Assembly (NCBI RefSeq): GCF_037975245.1 | Contig: NC_092576.1 | Location: 35,554,611-35,618,610, forward strand | Origin: Apostichopus japonicus | Lineage: Eukaryota; Echinodermata; Holothuroidea; Aspidochirotida; Stichopodidae | DNA length: 64,000 bases | Reading direction: 5' to 3' | Part shown: positions 14,925 to 27,692 of the stretch, piece after piece | Layout of the letters: each line of letters opens with the position of its first letter | Position numbering within the stretch: the stretch's first letter is position 1 | Notes under the pieces: generated by a model | Told to the model about the DNA's origin: nothing | The model's database searches: none | The model's input: only the letters and a program-made list of their open reading frames with translations | Position numbers and translations under genes: made by a program

Positions 14925-15083
14925 AGTATTAGTTGATCGGCCTAATATCTCAGTCCTTGGCGCGATGGCTTGGCGCACTGTCCGAGCTGATGAGCGAGAC
15001 TCTCTTTTGCATCGCTGGTTCGAACCCCGGTGATGACGTCTTTTGCCGATCTTTTACAGCGGGTGCCTACATGGAGAGCTGTA
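14925..15083 (+). repeat. 159-bp deletion monomer, copy 1
   Basis: CAGTCC is joined to TTGGCGCG: ATACAGTGG has been reduced to TTGG, a 5-nt loss that removes the left outer arm of the D-arm-like hairpin while leaving TGGCGCGATGG intact. The rest (TTGATCGG head, GTCCGAG, CATGGAGAGC tail) identifies it as a deleted type 19 monomer. It is followed by a type 15-like monomer rather than type 20, unlike the other copies. Confidence 0.85.
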
Positions 15084-16559
15084 AGTATTAGTTAATCGGC
15101 CTAATATCTCAGTCCATACAGTGGCGCGATGGCTTGGCGCACTGTACGAACTGATGAGCGAGACTCTCTTTTGCATCGCTGGTTCGAACCCCGGTGATGA
15201 CGTCTTTTGCCGATCTTTTACAGCAGGTGCCTACATGAGGAGCTGTAAGTATTAGTTAATCGGCCTAATATCTCAGTCCACACAGTGGCGCGATGGCTTG
15301 GCGCACTGTACGAGCTGATGAGCGAGACTCTCTTTTGCATCGCTGGTTCGAACCCCGGAGATGACGTCTTTTGCCGATCTTTTACAGCGGCTGCCTACAT
15401 GGGGAGCTGAAAGTATTAGTTAATCGGCCTAATACCTCAGTCCACACAGTTGCGCGATGGCTTGGCGCACTGTACGAGCTGATGAGCGAGATTCTCTTTT
15501 GCCTCGCTGGTTCGAACCCCGGTGATGACGTCTTTTGCCGATCTTTTACAGCGGCTGCCTACATGGGGAGCTGTAAGTATTAGTTAATCGGCCTAATATC
15601 TCAGTCCATACAGTGGCGCGATGGCTTGGCGCACTGTACGAGCTGATGAGCGAGATTCTCTTTTGCCTCGCTGGTTCGAACCCCGGTGATGACGTCTTTT
15701 GCCGATCTTTTACAGCGGGTGCCTACATGGGGAGCTGTACGTATTAGTTAATCGGCCTAATATCTCAGTCCATACAGTGCCGCGATGGCTTGGCGCACTG
15801 TGCGAGCTGATGAGCGAGACTCTCTTTTGCATCGCTGGTTCGAACCCCGGTGATGACGTCTTTTGCCGATCTTTTACAGCGGGTGCCTACATGGGGAGCT
15901 GTAAGTATTAGATAATCGGCCTAATATCTCAGTCCATACAGTGGCGCGATGGCTTGGCGCACTGTCCGAGCTGATGAGCGAGACTCTCTTTTGCATCGCT
16001 GGTTCGAACCAGGGTGATGACGTCTTTTGCCGATCTTTTACAGCGGGTGCCTACATGGGGAGCTGAAAGTATTAGTTAATCGGCCTAATATCTCAGTCCA
16101 CACAGTGGCGCGATGGCTTGGCGCACTGTCCGAGCTGATGAGCGAGACTCTCTTTTGCATCGCTGGTTCGAACCAGGGTGATGACGTCTTTTGCCGATCT
16201 TTTACAGCGGGTGCCTACATGGGGAGCTGAAAGTATTAGTTAATCGGCCTAATATCTCAGTCCACACAGTGGCGCGATGGCTTGGCGCACTGTCCGAGCT
16301 GATGAGCGAGACTCTCTTTTGCATCGCTGGTTCGAACCAGGGTGATGACGTCTTTTGCCGATCTTTTACAGCGGGTGCCTACATGGGGAGCTGAAAGTAT
16401 TAGTTAATCGGCCTAATATCTCAGTCCACACAGTGGCGCGATGGCTTGGCGCACTGTTCGAGCTGATGAGCGAGACTCTCTTTTGCATCGCTGGTTCGAA
16501 CCCCGGTGATGACGTCTTTTGCCGATCTTTTACAGCGGGTGCCTACATGGGGAGCTGTA

Positions 16560-16718
16560 AGTATTAGTTGATCGGCCTAATATCTCAGTCCTTGGCGCGA
16601 TGGCTTGGCGCACTGTCCGAGCTGATGAGCGAGACTCTCTTTTGCATCGCTGGTTCGAACCCCGGTGATGACGTCTTTTGCCGATCTTTTACAGCGGGTG
16701 CCTACATGGAGAGCTGTA
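16560..16718 (+). repeat. 159-bp deletion monomer, copy 2
   Basis: Same 5-nt loss as at 14925, and followed by a type 20 monomer (16719) as in the undeleted HOR copies. It is preceded by a GTTCGAG type 17 monomer. Confidence 0.85.
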
Positions 16719-18194
16719 AGTATTAGTTAATCGGCCTAATAATTCAGTCCATACAGTGGCGCGATGGCTTGGCGCACTGTACGAGCTGATGAGCGAGACT
16801 CTCTTTTGCATCGCTGGATCGAACCACGGTGATGACGTCTTTTGCCGATCTTTTACAGCGGGTGCCTACATGGGGAGCTGTAAGTATTAGTTAATCGGCC
16901 TAATATCTCAGTCCATACAGTGGCGCGATGGCTTGGCGCACTGTACGAGCTGATGAGCGAGACTCTCTTTTGCATCGCTGGTTCGAACCCCGGTGATGAC
17001 GTCTTTTGCCGATCTTTTACAGCGGCTGCCTACATGGGGAGCTGTAAGTATTAGTTAATCGGCCTAATATCTCAGTCCATACAGTGGCGCGATGGCTTAG
17101 CGCACTGTACGAGCTGATGAGCGAGACTCTCTTTTGCATCGCTGGTTCGAACCCCGGTGATGACGTCTTTTGCCGATCTTTTACAGCGGGTGCCTACATG
17201 GAGAGCTGTAAGTATTAGTTGATCGGCTTAATATCTCAGTCCATACAGTGGCGCGATGGCTTGGCGCACTGTACGAGCTGATGAGCGAGACTCTCTTTTG
17301 CATCGCTGGTTCGAACCCCGGTGATGACGTCTTTTGCCGATCTTTTACAGCGGCTGCCTTCATGGGGAGCTGTAAGTATTAGTTAATCGGCCTAATATCT
17401 CAGTCCATACAGTGGCGCGATGGCTTGGCGCCCTGTACGAGCTGATGAGCGAGACTCTCTTTAGCATCGCTGGTTCGAACCCCGGTGATGACGTCTTTTG
17501 CCGATCTTTTACAGCGGGTGCCTACATGGGGAGCTGTAAGTATTAGTTAATCGGCTTAATATCTCAGTCCATACAGTGGCGCGATGGCTTGGCGCACTGT
17601 TCGAGCTGATGAGCGAGACTCTCTTTTGCATCGCTGGTTCGAACCCCGGAGATGACGTCTTTTGCCGATCTTTTACAGCGGGTGCCTACATGGGGAGCTG
17701 TAAGTATTAGTTAATCGGCCTAATATCTCAGTCCATACAGTGGCGCGATGGCTTGGCGCACTGTACGAACTGATGAGCGAGACTCTCTTTTGCATCGCTG
17801 GTTCGAACCCCGGTGATGACGTCTTTTGCCGATCTTTTACAGCAGGTGCCTACATGAGGAGCTGTAAGTATTAGTTAATCGGCCTAATATCTCAGTCCAT
17901 ACAGTGGCGCGATGGCTTGGCGCACTGTACGAGCTGATGAGCGAGACTCTCTTTTGCATCGCTGGTTCGAACCCCGGAGATGACGTCTTTTGCCGATCTT
18001 TTACAGCGGCTGCCTACATGGGGAGCTGAAAGTATTAGTTAATCGGCCTAATACCTCAGTCCACACAGTTGCGCGATGGCTTGGCGCACTGTACGAGCTG
18101 ATGAGCGAGATTCTCTTTTGCCTCGCTGGTTCGAACCCCGGTGATGACGTCTTTTGCCGATCTTTTACAGCGGGTGCCTACATGGGGAGCTGTA

Positions 18195-20485
18195 ATTATT
18201 AGTTAATCGGCCTAATATCTCAGTCCATACAGTGGCGCGATGGCTTGGCGCACTGTACGAGCTGATGAGCGAGATTCTCTTTTGCCTCGCTGGTTCGAAC
18301 CCCGGTGATGACGTCTTTTGCCGATCTTTTACAGCGGGTGCCTACATGGGGAGCTGTACGTATTAGTTAATCGGCCTAATATCTCAGTCCATACAGTGCC
18401 GCGATGGCTTGGCGCACTGTGCGAGCTGATGAGCGAGACTCTCTTTTGCATCGCTGGTTCGAACCCCGGTGATGACGTCTTTTGCCGATCTTTTACAGCG
18501 GGTGCCTACATGGGGAGCTGTAAGTATTAGATAATCGGCCTAATATCTCAGTCCATACAGTGGCGCGATGGCTTGGCGCACTGTCCGAGCTGATGAGCGA
18601 GACTCTCTTTTGCATCGCTGGTTCGAACCAGGGTGATGACGTCTTTTGCCGATCTTTTGCAGCGGGTGCCTACATGGGGAGCTGTAAGTATTAGTTAATC
18701 GGCCTAATATCTCAGTCCACACAGTGGCGCGATGGCTTGGCGCACTGTCCGAGCTGATGAGCGAGACTCTCTTTTGCATCGCTGGTTCGAACCAGGGTGA
18801 TGACGTCTTTTGCCGATCTTTTACAGCGGGTGCCTACATGGGGAGCTGAAAGTATTAGTTAATCGGCCTAATATCTCAGTCCACACAGTGGCGCGATGGC
18901 TTGGCGCACTGTCCGAGCTGATGAGCGAGACTCTCTTTTGCATCGCTGGTTCGAACCAGGGTGATGACGTCTTTTGCCGATCTTTTACAGCGGGTGCCTA
19001 CATGGGGAGCTGAAAGTATTAGTTAATCGGCCTAATATCTCAGTCCACACAGTGGCGCGATGGCTTGGCGCACTGTTCGAGCTGATGAGCGAGACTCTCT
19101 TTTGCATCGCTGGTTCGAACCCCGGTGATGACGTCTTTTGCCGATCTTTTACAGCGGGTGCCTACATGGGGAGCTGTAAGTATTAGTTGATCGGCCTAAT
19201 ATCTCAGTCCTTGGCGCGATGGCTTGGCGCACTGTCCGAGCTGATGAGCGAGACTCTCTTTTGCATCGCTGGTTCGAACCCCGGTGATGACGTCTTTTGC
19301 CGATCTTTTACAGCGGGTGCCTACATGGAGAGCTGTAAGTATTAGTTAATCGGCCTAATAATTCAGTCCATACAGTGGCGCGATGGCTTGGCGCACTGTA
19401 CGAGCTGATGAGCGAGACTCTCTTTTGCATCGCTGGATCGAACCACGGTGATGACGTCTTTTGCCGATCTTTTACAGCGGGTGCCTACATGGGGAGCTGT
19501 AAGTATTAGTTAATCGGCCTAATATCTCAGTCCATACAGTGGCGCGATGGCTTGGCGCACTGTACGAGCTGATGAGCGAGACTCTCTTTTGCATCGCTGG
19601 TTCGAACACCGGTGATGACGTCTTTTGCCGATCTTTTACAGCGGGTGCCGACATGGGGAGCTGTAAGTATTAGTTAATCGGCCTAATATCTCAGTCCATA
19701 CAGTGGCGCGATGGCTTGGCGCACTGTACGAGCTGATGAGCGAGACTCTCTTTTGCATCGCTGGTTCGAAACCCGGAGATGACGTCTTTTGCCGATCTTT
19801 TACAGCGGCTGCCTACATGGGGAGCTGAAAGTATTAGTTAATCGGCCTAATACCTCAGTCCACACAGTGGCGCGATGGCTTGGCGCACTGTACGAGCTGA
19901 TGAGCGAGATTCTCTTTTGCCTCGCTGGTTCGAACCCCGGTGATGACGTCTTTTGCCGATCTTTTACAGCGGGTGCCTACATGGGGAGCTGTAAGTATTA
20001 GTTAATCGGCCTAATATCTCAGTCCATACAGTGGCGCGATGGCTTGGCGCACTGTACGAGCTGATGAGCGAGATTCTCTTTTGCATCGCTGGTTCGAACC
20101 CCGGTGATGACGTCTTTTGCCGATCTTTTACAGCGGCTGCCTACATGGGGAGCTGTAAGTATGAGTTAATCGGCCTAATATCTCAGTCCATACAGTGGTG
20201 CGATGGCTTGGCGCACTGTACGAGCTGATGAGCGAGATTCTCTTTTGCATCGCTGGTTCGAACCCCGGTGATGACGTCTTTTGCCGATCTTTTACAGCGG
20301 CTGCCTACATGGGGAGCTGTAATTATTAGTTAATCGGCCTAATATCTCAGTCCATACAGTGGCGCGATGGCTTGGCGCACTGTGCGAGCTGATGAGCGAG
20401 ACTCTCTTTTGCATCGCTGGTTCGAACCCCGGTGATGACGTCTTTTGCCGATCTTTCACACCGGGTGCCTACATGGTGAGCTGTA
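18195..20485 (+). repeat. 14-monomer tandem duplication, copy 1
   Basis: Fourteen monomers (2,291 bp) run from a GAGATTCTC/CCTCGC monomer through a CGTATTAG-headed TGCCGCG monomer, three AACCAGGG monomers, one 159-bp monomer, types 20-22, and types 1-4. The same order follows immediately in 20486-22773, so this is a direct tandem duplication of part of a HOR. Confidence 0.75.
19179..19337 (+). repeat. 159-bp deletion monomer, copy 3
   Basis: Same deletion, inside copy 1 of the 14-monomer tandem duplication, followed by intact types 20, 21 and 22. Confidence 0.85.
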
Positions 20486-20647
20486 AGTATAAGTTAATCG
20501 GCTTAATATCTGTCCATACAGTGGCGCGATGGCTTGGCGCACTGTACGAGCTGATGAGCGAGATTCTCTTTTGCCTCGCTGGTTCGAACCCCGGTGATGA
20601 CGTCTTTTGCCGATCTTTTACAGCGGGTGCCTACATGGGGAGCTGTA
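20486..20647 (+). repeat. Hybrid 162-bp monomer at a duplication junction
   Basis: The left 26 nt are type 5 (AGTATAAG, GGCTTAATATCT), as expected after a type 4 monomer. The rest matches the monomer at 18195 (GAGATTCTC, CCTCGC). At the switch, CA is missing, giving TATCTGTCC instead of TATCTCAGTCC at 20507-20515. The monomer is 162 nt, a multiple of 3, which is why an unusually long 98-codon open frame passes through it. Confidence 0.8.
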
Positions 20648-21467
20648 CGTATTAGTTAATCGGCCTAATATCTCAGTCCATACAGTGCCGCGATGGCTTG
20701 GCGCACTGTGCGAGCTGATGAGCGAGACTCTCTTTTGCATCGCTGGTTCGAACCCCGGTGATGACGTCTTTTGCCGATCTTTTACAGCGGCTGCCTACAT
20801 GGGGAGCTGTAAGTATTAGATAATCGGCCTAATATCTCAGTCCATACAGTGGCGCGATGGCTTGGCGCACTGTCCGAGCTGATGAGCGAGACTCTCTTTT
20901 GCATCGCTGGTTCGAACCAGGGTGATGACGTCTTTTGCCGATCTTTTACAGCGGGTGCCTACATGGGGAGCTGAAAGTATTAGTTAATCGGCCTAATATC
21001 TCAGTCCACACAGTGGCGCGATGGCTTGGCGCACTGTCCGAGCTGATGAGCGAGACTCTCTTTTGCATCGCTGGTTCGAACCAGGGTGATGACGTCTTTT
21101 GCCGATCTTTTACAGCGGGTGCCTACATGGGGAGCTGAAAGTATTAGTTAATCGGCCTAATATCTCAGTCCACACAGTGGCGCGATGGCTTGGCGCACTG
21201 TCCGAGCTGATGAGCGAGACTCTCTTTTGCATCGCTGGTTCGAACCAGGGTGATGACGTCTTTTGCCGATCTTTTACAGCGGGTGCCTACATGGGGAGCT
21301 GAAAGTATTAGTTAATCGGCCTAATATCTCAGTCCACACAGTGGCGCGATGGCTTGGCGCACTGTTCGAGCTGATGAGCGAGACTCTCTTTTGCATCGCT
21401 GGTTCGAACCCCGGTGATGACGTCTTTTGCCGATCTTTTACAGCGGGTGCCTACATGGGGAGCTGTA

Positions 21468-21626
21468 AGTATTAGTTGATCGGCCTAATATCTCAGTCCT
21501 TGGCGCGATGGCTTGGCGCACTGTCCGAGCTGATGAGCGAGACTCTCTTTTGCATCGCTGGTTCGAACCCCGGTGATGACGTCTTTTGCCGATCTTTTAC
21601 ATCGGGTGCCTACATGGAGAGCTGTA
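21468..21626 (+). repeat. 159-bp deletion monomer, copy 4
   Basis: Same deletion in copy 2 of the 14-monomer duplication, 2289 nt from copy 3. It has a private AG to AT change giving ACATCGGG in the tail. Confidence 0.85.
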
Positions 21627-22937
21627 AGTATTAGTTAATCGGCCTAATAATTCAGTCCATACAGTGGCGCGATGGCTTGGCGCACTGTACGAGCTGATGA
21701 GCGAGACTCTCTTTTGCATCGCTGGATCGAACCACGGTGATGACGTCTTTTGCCGATCTTTTACAGCGGGTGCCTACATGGGGAGCTGTAAGTATTAGTT
21801 AATCGGCCTAATATCTCAGTCCATACAGTGGCGCGATGGCTTGGCGCACTGTACGAGCTGATGAGCGAGACTCTCTTTTGCATCGCTGGTTCGAACACCG
21901 GTGATGACGTCTTTTGCCGATCTTTTACAGCGGGTGCCGACATGGGGAGCTGTAAGTATTAGTTAATCGGCCTAATATCTCAGTCCATACAGTGGCGCGA
22001 TGGCTTGGCGCACTGTACGAGCTGATGAGCGAGACTCTCTTTTGCATCGCTGGTTCGAACCCCGGAGATGACGTCTTTTGCCGATCTTTGACAGCGGCTG
22101 CCTACATGGGGAGCTGAAAGTATTAGTTAATCGGCCTAATATCTCAGTCCACACAGTGGCGCGATGGCTTGGCGCACTGTACGAGCTGATGAGCGAGATT
22201 CTCTTTTGCCTCGCTGGTTCGAACCCCGGTGATGACGTCTTTTGCCGATCTTTTACAGCGGGTGCCTATATGGGGAGCTGTAAGTATTAGTTAATCGGCC
22301 TAATATCTCAGTCCATACAGTGGCGCGATGGCTTGGCGCACTGTACGAGCTGATGAGCGAGATTCTCTTTTGCATCGCTGGTTCGAACCCCGGTGATGAC
22401 GTCTTTTGCCGATTTTTAAAGCGGCTGCCTACATGGGGAGCTGTAAGTATGAGTTAATCGGCCTAATATCTCAGTCCATACAGTGGTGCGATGGCTTGGC
22501 GCACTGTACGAGCTGATGAGCGAGATTCTCTTTTGCATCGCTGGTTCGAACCCCGGTGATGACGTCTTTTGCCGATCTTTTACAGCTGCTGCCTACATGG
22601 GGAGCTGTAAGTATTAGTTAATCGGCCTAATATCTCAGTCCATACAGTGGCGCGATGGCTTGGCGCACTGTGCGAGCTGATGAGCGAGACTCTCTTTTGC
22701 ATCGCTGGTTCGAACCCCGGTGATGACGTCTTTTGCCGATCTTTCACACCGGGTGCCTACATGGTGAGCTGTAAGTATAAGTTAATCGGCTTAATATCTC
22801 AGTCCATACAGTGGCGCGATGGCTTGGCGCACTGTACGAGCTGATGAGCGAGACTCTCTTTTGCATCGCTGGTTCGAACCCCGGTGATGACGTCTTTTGA
22901 CGATCTTTTACAGCGGCTGCCTTCATGGGGAGCTGTA

Positions 22938-25900
22938 AGTATTAGCTAATCGGCCTAATATCTCAGTCCATACAGTGGCGCGATGGCTTGGCGCACTGTA
23001 CGAGCTGATGAGCGAGACTCTCTTTAGCATCGCTGGTTCGAACCCCGGTGATGACGTCTTTTGCCGATCTTTTACAGCGGCTGCCTTCATGGGGAGCTGT
23101 AAGTATTCGTTAATCGGCCTAATATCTCAGTCCATACAGTGGCGCGATGGCTTGGCGCACTGTACGAGCTGATGAGCGAGACTCTCTTTAGCATCGCTGG
23201 TTCGAACCCCGGTGATGACGTCTTTTGCCGATCTTTTACAGCGGCTGCCTACATGGGGAGCTGTAAGTATTAGTTAATCGGCCTAATATCCCAGTCCATA
23301 CAGTGGCGCGATGGCTTGGCGCACTGTACGAGCTGATGAGCGAGACTCTCTTTTGCATCGCTGGTTCGAACCCCGGTGATGACGTCTTTTGCCGATCTTT
23401 TACAGCGGCTGCCTACATGGGGAGCTGTAAGTATTAGTTAATCGGCCTAATATCCCAGTCCATACAGTGGCGCGATGACCTGGCGCACTGTACGAGCTGA
23501 TGAGCGAGACTCTCTTTTGCATCGCTGGTTCGAACCCCGGTGATGACGTCTTTTGCCGATCTTTTACAGCGGGTGTCAACATGGGGAGCTGTAAGTATTA
23601 GTTGATCGGCCTAATATCTCAGTCCATACAGTGGCGCGATGGCTTGGCGCACTGTACGAGCTGATGAGCGAGACTCTCTTTTGCATCGCTGGTTCGAACC
23701 ACGGTGATGACGTCTTTTGCCGATCTTTTACAGCGGCTGCCTTCATGGGGAGCTGTAAGTATTAGTTAATCGGCCTAATATCTCAGTCCATACAGTGGCG
23801 CGATGGCTTGGCGCCCTGTACGAGCTGATGAGCGAGACTCTCTTTTGCATCGCTGGTTCGAACCCCGGTGATGACGTCTTTTGCCGATCTTTTACAGCGG
23901 GTGCCTACATGGAGAGCTGTAAGTATTAGTTGATCGGCTTAATATCTCAGTCCATACAGTGGCGCGATGGCTTGGCGCACTGTACGCGCTGATGAGCGAG
24001 ACTCTCTTTTGCATCGCTGGTTCGAACCCCGGTGATGACGTCTTTTGCCGATCTTTTACAGCGGCTGCCTTCATGGGGAGCTGTAAGTATTAGTTAATCG
24101 GCCTAATATCTCAGTCCATACAGTGGCGCGATGGCTTGGCGCCCTGTACGAGCTGATGAGCGAGACTCTCTTTAGCATCGCTGGTTCGAACCCCGGTGAT
24201 GACGTCTTTTGCCGATCTTTTACAGCGGGTGTCAACATGGGGAGCTGTAAGTATTAGTTGATCGGCCTAATATCTCAGTCCATACAGTGGCGCGATGGCT
24301 TGGCGCACTGTACGAGCTGATGAGCGAGACTCTCTTTTGCATCGCTGGTTCGAACCACGGTGATGACGTCTTTTGCCGATCTTTTACAGCGGCTGCCTTC
24401 ATGGGGAGCTGTAAGTATTAGTTAATCGGCCTAATATCTCAGTCCATACAGTGGCGCGATGGCTTGGCGCCCTGTACGAGCTGATGAGCGAGACTCTCTT
24501 TTGCATCGCTGGTTCGAACCCCGGTGATGACGTCTTTTGCCGATCTTTTACAGCGGGTGCCTACATGGAGAGCTGTAAGTATTAGTTGATCGGCTTAATA
24601 TCTCAGTCCATACAGTGGCGCGATGGCTTGGCGCACTGTACGCGCTGATGAGCGAGACTCTCTTTTGCATCGCTGGTTCGAACCCCGGTGATGACGTCTT
24701 TTGCCGATCTTTTACAGCGGCTGCCTTCATGGGGAGCTGTAAGTATTAGTTAATCGGCCTAATATCTCAGTCCATACAGTGGCGCGATGGCTTGGCGCCC
24801 TGTACGAGCTGATGAGCGAGACTCTCTTTAGCATCGCTGGTTCGAACCCCGGTGATGACGTCTTTTGCCGATCTTTTACAGCGGGTGCCTACATGGGGAG
24901 CTGTAAGTATTAGTTAATCGGCCTAATATCCCAGTCCATACAGTGGCGCGATGGCTTGGCGCACTGTACGCGCTGATGAGCGAGACTCTCTTTTGCATCG
25001 CTGGTTCGAACCCCGGTGATGACGTCTTTTGCCGATCTTTTACAGCGGGTGCCTACATGGGGAGCTGTAAGTATTAGTTAATCGGCCTAATATCCCAGTC
25101 CATACAGTGGCGCGATGACTTGGCGCACTGTACGAGCTGATGAGCGAGACTCTCTTTTGCATCGCTGGTTCGAACCCCGGTAATGACGTCTTTTGCCGAT
25201 CTTTTACAGCGGGTGTCAACATGGGGAGCTGTAAGTATTAGTTGATCGGCCTAATATCTCAGTCCATACAGTGGCGCGATGGCTTGGCGCACTGTACGAG
25301 CTGATGAGCGAGACTCTCTTTTGCATCGCTGGTTCGAACCACGGTGATGACGTCTTTTGCCGATCTTTTACAGCGGCTGCCTTCATGGGGAGCTGTAAGT
25401 ATTAGTTAATCGGCCTAATATCTCAGTCCATACAGTGGCGCGATGGCTTGGCGCCCTGTACGAGCTGATGAGCGAGACTCTCTTTTGCATCGCTGGTTCG
25501 AACCCCGGTGATGACGTCTTTTGCCGATCTTTTACAGCGGGTGCCTACATGGAGAGCTGTAAGTATTAGTTGATCGGCTTAATATCTCAGTCCATACAGT
25601 GGCGCGATGGCTTGGCGCACTGTACGCGCTGATGAGCGAGACTCTCTTTTGCATCGCTGGTTCGAACCCCGGTGATGACGTCTTTTGCCGATCTTTTACA
25701 GCGGCTGCCTTCATGGGGAGCTGTAAGTATTAGTTAATCGGCCTAATATCTCAGTCCATACAGTGGCGCGATGGCTTGGCGCCCTGTACGAGCTGATGAG
25801 CGAGACTCTCTTTAGCATCGCTGGTTCGAACCCCGGTGATGACGTCTTTTGCCGATCTTTTACAGCGGGTGCCTACATGGGGAGCTGTAAGTATTAGTTA

Positions 25901-26053
25901 ATCGGCCTAATATCCCAGTCCATACAGTGGCGCGATGGCTTGGCGCACTGTACGCGCTGATGAGCGAGACTCTCTTTTGCATCGCTGGTTCGAACCCCGG
26001 TGATGACGTCTTTTGCCGATCTTTTACAGCGGGTGCCTACATGGGGAGCTGTA
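22938..26053 (+). repeat. Domain A segment with 4- and 6-monomer duplications
   Basis: GTGTCAAC monomers end near 23580, 24236 and 25220, spaced 656 nt (four monomers) and 984 nt (six monomers). Between them the same series recurs: CCACGG with GCTGCCTTCAT, then GGCGCCCTG, then TTGATCGGCTT with TACGCGC, then GGCGCCCTG with TTTAGC. This is a small-scale, recent amplification nested inside the larger HOR. Confidence 0.7.
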
Positions 26054-27037
26054 AGTATTAGTTAATCGGCCTAACATCTCAGTCCATACAGTGGCGCGAT
26101 GGCTTGGCGCACTGTGCGAGCTGATGAGCGAGACTCTCTTTTGCATCGCTGGTTCGAACCCCTGTGATGACGTCTTTTGCCGATCTTTTACAGCGGGTGC
26201 CTACATGAGGAGCTGTAAGTATTAGTTAATCGGCTTAATATCTCAGTCCATACAGTGGCGCGATGGCTTGGCGCACTGTACGAGCTGATGAGCGAGACTC
26301 TCTTTTGCATCGCTGGTTCGAACCCCGGTGATGACGTCTTTTGCCGATCTTTTACAGCGGGTGCCTTCATGGGGAGCTGTAAGTATGAGTTAATCGGCCT
26401 AACATCTCAGTCCATACAGTGGCGCGATGGCTTGGCGCACTGTACGAGCTGATGAGCGAGACTCTCTTTTGCATCGCTGGTTCGAACCCCGGTGATGACG
26501 TCTTTTGCCGATCTTTTACAGCGGGTGCCTACATGGGGAGCTGTAAGTATGAGTTAATCGGCCTAATATCTCAGTCCACACAGTGGCGCGATGGCTTGGC
26601 GCACTGTACGAGCTGATGAGCGAAACTCTCTTTTGCATCGCTGGTTCGAACCTCGGTGATGACGTCTTTTGCCGATCTTTTACAGCGGGTGCCTACATGG
26701 GGAGCTGTAAGTATGAGTTAATCGGCCTAATATCTCAGTCCATATAGTGGCGCGATGGCTTGGCGCACTGTACGAGCTGATGAGCGAGACTCTCTTATGC
26801 ATCGCTGGTTCGAACCCCGGTGATGACGTCTTTTGCCGATCTTTTACAGCGGGTGTCTACATGGGGAGCTGTAAGTATGAGTTAATCGGCCTAATATCTC
26901 AGTCCACACAGTGGCGCGATGGCTTGGCGCACTGTACGAGCTGATGAGCGAGACTCTCTTTTGCATCGCTGGTTCGAACCCCGGAGATGACGTCTTTTGC
27001 CGATCTTTGACAGCGGCTGCCTACATGGGGAGCTGAA
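26054..27037 (+). repeat. Six-monomer signature block P, copy 1
   Basis: Private variants in a fixed order: CTAACATCTC with CCCTGTGATG; CCTTCATGG then AGTATGAG; CGAAACTC with ACCTCGG; CATATAGTGG with CTTATGCATC and GTGTCTAC; then CACACAG. The same block starts at 29661 (+3607, one 22-monomer HOR minus 1 nt) and at 50335 (+24,281). Confidence 0.8.
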
Positions 27038-27529
27038 AGTATTAGTTAATCGGCCTAATACCTCAGTCCACACAGTGGCGCGATGGCTTGGCGCACTGTA
27101 CGAGCTGATGAGCGAGATTCTCTTTTGCCTCGCTGGTTCGAACCCCGGTGATGACGTCTTTTGCCGATCTTTTACAGCGGGTGCCTATATGGGGAGCTGT
27201 AAGTATTAGTTAATCGGCCTAATATCTCAGTCCATACAGTGGCGCGATGGCTTGGCGCACTGTACGAGCTGATGAGCGAGATTCTCTTTTGCATCGCTGG
27301 TTCGAACCCCGGTGATGACGTCTTTTGCCGATCTTTTACAGCGGCTGCCTACATGGGGAGCTGTAAGTATGAGTTAATCGGCCTAATATCTCAGTCCATA
27401 CAGTGGTGCGATGGCTTGGCGCACTGTACGAGCTGATGAGCGAGATTCTCTTTTGCATCGCTGGTTCGAACCCCGGTGATGACGTCTTTTGCCGATCTTT
27501 TACAGCTGCTGCCTACATGGGGAGCTGTA

Positions 27530-27692
27530 AGTATTAGTTAATCTGCCTAATATCTCAGTCCATACAGTGGCGCGATGGCTTGGCGCACTGTGCGAGCTGA
27601 TGAGCGAGACTCTCTTTTGCATCGCTGGTTCGAACCCCGGTGATGACGTCTTTTCCGATCTTTCACACCGGGTGCCTACATGGTGAGCTGTA
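27530..27692 (+). repeat. Type 4 monomer with 1-nt deletion (163 bp)
   Basis: GTCTTTTCCGATC replaces GTCTTTTGCCGATC. The identical loss is in the monomer 51811-51973, exactly 24,281 nt away, but not in the other type 4 monomers. This copy alone has AATCTGCC in its head. Confidence 0.8.

Larger units (their letters stand above)
11481..18194 (+). repeat. HOR copy 4 with internal duplication of about 25 monomers
   Basis: Types 1-9 are normal from 11481. The monomer series at about 12957-14268 is then repeated at about 17047-18194 (offset 4090 falling to 3926 nt, i.e. 25 then 24 monomers minus the 5-nt deletions). The block contains the first two AACCAGGG monomers (14433, 14597) and two 159-bp monomers. 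Type 21 is missing after the type 20 monomer at 16719; a plain GGCTGCC monomer takes its place at 16883. Confidence 0.65.
20486..22773 (+). repeat. 14-monomer tandem duplication, copy 2
   Basis: Collinear with 18195-20485 at an offset of 2289 nt after the 2-nt scar in its first monomer. It ends in a type 4 monomer at 22610, and normal type 5 follows at 22774. Private changes include ACATCGGG near 21600, a type 1 monomer with ATATCTCAG instead of ATACCTCAG (22119) and a 1-nt loss with GATTTTTAAAGCGG near 22413. Confidence 0.75.

Noticed and set aside
20359-20655. 98-codon plus-strand open frame (and about 130 others of 60-99 codons on both strands)
   Set aside because: The frames are the satellite read in phases that happen to lack stops. 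164 is 2 mod 3, so frames cannot continue through normal monomers. The same DNA is open on both strands, start sites are arbitrary, and this long one exists only because the hybrid monomer is 162 nt.
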